A program made the position numbers and the translations under genes. Under the pieces are notes generated by a model that was not told where the DNA came from, did not search any database, and was given only the letters and a program-made list of their open reading frames with translations. From positions 1-22,130 of the forward strand of contig CANOHR010000003.1 in NCBI GenBank assembly GCA_947565875.1: a DNA stretch of 22,130 bases, in the 5' to 3' direction. Within the stretch, counting starts at the first letter, position 1. Each line of letters opens with the position of its first letter. The DNA comes from an uncultured Pseudoflavonifractor sp. Its GTDB lineage: Bacteria > Bacillota > Clostridia > Oscillospirales > Oscillospiraceae. This document shows positions 21,101 to 22,130 of this stretch, piece after piece.

Positions 21101-22130
21101 GTCGAAGTTCACCGAGCGCTTTTGGATATCCTGCTCGGGTCCGTCCTTCTCGGTGCCGGTATTCTTATCGGTGACCACCGGCTTTACCTTGTGGCCGATC
21201 TTCTCGGGATCGGGCCGGTAGTCGGGACTGGTGGCACCGGGGATGGGCTCCCACTTGTCGGGCTGGGTGGGATCGGGCTGCCACCACCATTCGTAGGTGT
21301 ACTTGTCAGGATCGTCGGGCTTCTCCTGGCCGGGGTGGTCAGGATCGGGGATGGTGGGCACGGCGGTGAGCTTATCGCCGTACTCGGGTTCGTGGCCGTT
21401 CTCGTCGGTGACGTCCACGGAGAACTCGCTTCCGATGCGGATGATCCCCAGGGGCGTACGTACCACGTTGTTGTTGATGTCCAGATAGGACATGTAGAGC
21501 GTCTTTCCGTCATAGCCGGACACATCGTCGCCCACCTTGAGCGTGGTCAGCAGGCCGTTGCCGCCCCAGGCGTTTCCATCCTTGGTGGAGTGGAGGACCA
21601 GGGTGGGCTCACCCGCAGAGCCCACCTCGAAGAACCAGTTGCCGGAGCCCTGGGCGATGGTGGCACTGTAGGTCATATTGGCGCTGTTGGCCAGCTTGTT
21701 CACGCTGTCGCTGTTAAAGCTCACAGCAGCGGACATATTATTCGTGTCGGCGGCGAAGTTGGTATTATCCTTCTCATAGCGCAGAGTGACTTTGTCCTTG
21801 CCGGTGGCGGTAATGCCGTCGGCCTGGAGCTCCCGGACGGTAAGCACGCCCAGAGGACCGGCATAGAGAGTATTGCCGCCAGGCGTATAAGCCAGATAGA
21901 GATTCTGTCCGTCATAGGTAGCCTGGTCGGTGACGGTCTTGGAGGCGCTCAGGATATTAGTAAAGACATACCCGTTGGAAATGGGAACATAGGTTGTGGC
22001 CGAGGTCCTGTAGACAATACTGCAAGTCGCGCTGTCATAATCCAGAACTCCCGAACTCAGCTGTCCGGTCGCATCGGTGTATGCCTTAACTTTTTTGTCC
22101 GTAAACTCGATGTATCCGCCGTTTACCAGA
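12194..22130 (-). CDS. Giant SLH-anchored repetitive surface protein (N-terminus outside window)
   Basis: The frame is open from the window edge to the stop, so 3,311 residues are visible and the start lies further right; the GTG at 21847 is internal. The protein should be exported and bound to cell-wall polysaccharide. From the visible N-side: four modules ending in a YDGK/PLG(I/T/V)-type strand (near 21850, 21440, 19800, 19480), Ig-like segments, YDG-like segments (around 19100 and 17700), and strand-rich modules. Three clear copies then begin (V/I)PG(F/Y)A and contain IWTD (15575-14556). Next come eight glycines (about 14516-14540), one Listeria-Bacteroides repeat (Flg_new type, 14250-14505), an SLH triplet (13745-14240), two more such repeats (12966-13472), a Glu-Pro-Thr tract and a second SLH triplet (12295-12775). 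All six SLH units keep an (I/V)(T/S)R motif. Adhesion or S-layer roles are inferred; no enzyme domain was recognised. Confidence 0.92.
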   Translation of the reverse strand, partial: LVNGGYIEFTDKKVKAYTDATGQLSSGVLDYDSATCSIVYRTSATTYVPISNGYVFTNILSASKTVTDQATYDGQNLYLAYTPGGNTLYAGPLGVLTVRELQADGITATGKDKVTLRYEKDNTNFAADTNNMSAAVSFNSDSVNKLANSANMTYSATIAQGSGNWFFEVGSAGEPTLVLHSTKDGNAWGGNGLLTTLKVGDDVSGYDGKTLYMSYLDINNNVVRTPLGIIRIGSEFSVDVTDENGHEPEYGDKLTAVPTIPDPDHPGQEKPDDPDKYTYEWWWQPDPTQPDKWEPIPGATSPDYRPDPEKIGHKVKPVVTDKNTGTEKDGPEQDIQKRSVNFDVAPHDKWEDGNKLNNNDTDYPGGYTEKDFTLSEAVDAEGRYGGILLADQGKVSLDLKDELDKAGTEGGTPTDQRPMYATAEVGAQITWPAITKDDGTVATDKTGGYTFPKGGDLYRLAPQTERFPRGIIKEVPDGTIYVTHVDVFFTKEPVAGMDIPGAPNNVTKAGETVSGESGDQNYTASWFTGATKADERGTVPAATTKFLPDTWYTVEVKVKPGTGYGYKPGHKVEETAFFYHFGDVLSVERTDQIITDSQPAADGTYTMWYTLKTKEAPAPTGLQDFTGLVDTYYAKTGDTDKHFKVNTADNTDIPGGKANVGFTFDYSAVSGKIVYDDGSTKTLRPVTADEGDESTLEYGTGWRLVYGDDATAAQGNYLDGGAAGSYAGHTFRDTVNLPGSANTGDSETYDGKKVFVEVGGDVLGTAVGTLTVKELTAQSISAVGTPKLHYTSAEAATGFVTTGVTAASVKFNQDSMKVTYNDATEANAADTEGKVYYFELADGTPLPSGTALTKTAHDGKQVYICYTDVNGHEVRSPLGTIVIDDAPDNPVSTAAIYIVNLDRSNPDTQYGDRLQAVVVGASTNDVEYVWERKNADGNWVVIQKNGADVTQAVADPNYVASKADVDTEVRVRLTKDGTYTLPTNDASEAVPVDKKVITAQWTWTPVSKDWDGTDTAEADSGNNFTYDAAAFKAQLVQDFFDPKDDFAPTAVTAAAFDSANVGYDKPISFTTGGELPSDANNWSSYYTLEKAGPTGHILALQLGWDDFDFTGKVKRYDGTATVYVNDNDSLTDDNGGATYGNGVTGQGNGLWTVDNTNGKFTADQVSAIYNAVKANKVTYTSAASLEGRTRITVATKSDGHSVISLTLEGSDNIKVPSGTYYVKDSAINPKQIPVDVSNLSSITIAQGVTATMVSGTARPPKTIGAETVDFKVFATAAPYSDTDPTVTMTMDVTAGTSNGIHWTDNNYILIWEGDKTKDANISGGTPTGVEITKIGEVVYGDSYLTVKGMEAVITFDDGNTRTVDSFDALQGLGIIGVVNHETTADSNLEAAFVIDINGVPSLAGWDLAAGTTASVEVAFFTDVAAGDTAAALWASKAAHLPTTNGKITVVQRELNAATAWDLSQTGKDGKYYDGEPVAAGAVKDATLDITAGDHTGVISYTFSNKGTGEAFSHDDVTFADASSSFNDSNAGDNKPITTTASTLAGAQANRYKVGRIDPTTGNIKPRPVEVKFDSPTVPMDPQDDAASRKVNLNQTFTNGASNVTGLVKSDSITVAATGVYTTVQNPLTAGVDGVSNVEVKDLFWQNPNYIVTAMADVNGEAKIDGTVTPMLVSNVAVTYKIPVAGELAAEETGYSNTKEVTDPTTQWYEVTSFTDWTNTGKPVTLDSAFEPGKYYMVASTVDELTGYQFTNDTQFTLNGAECTTGNNKLVVNPDGTRTLKAIWKVPEVEVSKVIVTTTASVTAPVLNATPNTTVNLSDARNEKGEQVKNHVEIVGNAATWSREDGKAMDATFQGDTVYKATFTVKVKDASVADGWSFLAANPDYVDFLINNVGWINGGDKDETGDVKVTTTQGADSNTYTITVTFPKTTGRPDIDVWGYVTDLPQAGQATSTSPIQETDDRYNVYNNDVNWYGDPTEAANKQNAMADTDTFEAGKTYYARITVKLTEDAAKKYQFTNTTKGWINDGTPGATTVSYSAADETVTLIRAFKVGKQQVIVHVGSAAPQVGDTGATLSAAVDIHANYAAIDTTYYSLSEGGLKGQWYEEDKTTPVTTFAAGKAYYLITTATVTDADKYMLHTDAVGYYWVDNGNQIASELLSGTGDATNGFSVRRVAFRYYIPEPGEIALVPGFAHPPVLGDNLSDIWTDDNFNIVETGGVKDIQWTKADGTTVNVGSAVEADTVYTAHITVTPKPGVKVTDDPTYKFNQSGVEDTAFIKHVPNMGTDGKVVSYTLEYTFPVTGKKEVTSIPGYAEVPEVNKALGNIWTDGENFTIVGTPQWTEAGANVPNTTVAKPETVYTASITVMPKPGTNVTEKYFFNGIDETGSGWVEHKKNDDGSYTLTYQWKTPKKQETPVIPDVVIVPGFAKAPQIDVALGDIWTDNNFDEVSSQWTENGSNVTESNTAKESTTYTATIVVKAKPGVKVSPTPTYQFNGNGVDDPDFIAHTYQIDSDTYLLTYQFRTPKTTTTTVVGGGGGGGGISYVKLPVITYYLGTGGTTKDPTAEKLEKEGDTPKAVPKVEGLDKLVFKGWSEVDPSTLKDGKLPTLVDPTTIKITGDKTFYAVYEKLADDFDHTHYVIGFPDGTFGPDHNITRGQVATIIARACLENFVEGGAYGNPGNYTDVESHWAFSAISYCSLNGVFAGYGDGTFRPDKPITRQELATVVARLAGVQVNQGLPFSDNGDIADWAVNGVYTNVANGWVNGYTDGTFKPLNDITRSETVKIFNGYLGRGTDKEGLSALREYVHSGVASNNQENGKDEYMTWPDVAKTHWAYYEIIEAANDHNFHWRDVEKETPPENWYECYIDEKWRYQDDPDDGADDVGRDSELPVFTVTYVVKSNGITYDSITEEVVKFQSPDPQKLPQAVPGEGFRFAGWSETDPDTGVITLVEPDPTAFPVLEDKTFYAIFEEELPAEMPKVTVTYVIGDHGTTDAELLTETIDMWQSPTLENYPTVTALEGWTFLGWSETDPALGEFTIVDPTDHPALSDVTFYACYEPKMEEPTEPAESTEPTEPTEPAEPTEPTEPTEPAEPTEPVDPTEPVEPTEPTEPTDPTEPVEYDRNAYINGFTDDTFRPDDAITRAAVATVLANLMGYDPELEYAGADFDDLNGHWGAKAIAYCVSEGLMSGYTDNTFRPDNAISRQEFAVVLSRLAGETEAGELPFTDVEAIAPWALESVYTAYANGWIGGYDDGSFLPERNVTRAEAVKMFNGYLGRSANRENIESQTGYVVYGDVPQTHWAYYEIIEASNSWAE
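12219..12249 (-). repeat. 31-base direct repeat, copy 1, end of second SLH triplet
   Basis: Identical to 13620-13650. It encodes most of the THWAYYEIIEA tail that follows the third SLH unit. Exact DNA identity over 31 bases shows that the two SLH triplets are copies of one another or are kept alike by recombination. Confidence 0.85.
12782..12955 (-). repeat. Tandem 9-base repeat coding a 58-residue Glu-Pro-Thr tract
   Basis: Imperfect tandem units of nine bases (GAGCCCACG-like on the minus strand) encode repeated TEP units with some Ala, Val, Asp and Ser substitutions. It links the last Listeria-Bacteroides repeat to the second SLH triplet, acting as an extended acidic proline-rich spacer. 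Such tracts are prone to length change. Confidence 0.9.
13620..13650 (-). repeat. 31-base direct repeat, copy 2, end of first SLH triplet
   Basis: Exact copy of 12219-12249, 1,401 bases away in the same gene and orientation. It follows the third SLH unit of the first triplet. Confidence 0.85.

Noticed and set aside
12194..21847. Start of the giant SLH protein at the GTG at 21847
   Set aside because: The frame stays open to the window edge, and the residues upstream belong to the same repeat pattern (YDGQNLYLAYTPGG). There is no ribosome site or signal peptide at that GTG.

Overview
The window looks like a spore-forming, fairly GC-rich member of the Clostridia, most likely an Oscillospiraceae-type gut bacterium. 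The evidence is a spoIID gene, RNase Y, an S-layer-homology (SLH) surface protein, Gram-positive ribosome binding sites and sigma-A-type promoters, and many GC-rich palindromic intergenic repeats. The genus is inferred; no rRNA or other marker is present.

Layout. 1-1546 (-): RNase Y, complete except for the end of its stop codon. 1814-3139 (+): BrnQ-type branched-chain amino acid carrier, divergent from rny and ending at a bidirectional terminator. 3192-4490 (-): duplicated CmpB-family (PF06541) membrane protein. 4631-5125 (-): dCMP deaminase. 5126-5583: repeat-rich divergent intergenic region. 5584-5973 (+): small membrane protein with a zinc ribbon. 6162-7532 (-): tRNA-modification GTPase MnmE. 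7533-7971: gene-free region with DnaA-box-like and 0A-box-like sites and a probable small structured RNA. 7972-9054 (-): SpoIID. 9316-10674 (+): citrate synthase. 10675-11105: repeat-rich intergenic region. 11106-12017 (-): VanS-like sensor kinase with no regulator beside it. 12194-22130 (-): the C-terminal 3,311 residues of a giant SLH-anchored surface protein that continues past the right edge.

Most genes appear to be single-gene transcription units with their own promoter and often a clear intrinsic terminator. No metabolic operon is visible; the cellular genes (RNA decay, nucleotide metabolism, tRNA modification, sporulation, central carbon, transport) are a mixed chromosomal set.

The most unusual content is between the genes. 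Two 177-base copies of one element lie in opposite orientation at 5318-5494 and 10673-10849. Their ends are conserved, their middles have diverged, and several pairings are kept by compensatory changes, so the element looks like a structured RNA or a mobile hairpin repeat. A separate locus at 7814-7920 has an extended -10 promoter, several hairpins and a terminator-like final stem. A 73-base three-way-junction-like palindrome and a family of short palindromes, most with a GTAGGG edge, fill much of the rest. The giant surface protein is notable for six SLH domains in two duplicated triplets separated by Listeria-Bacteroides-type repeats and a 58-residue Glu-Pro-Thr tract.
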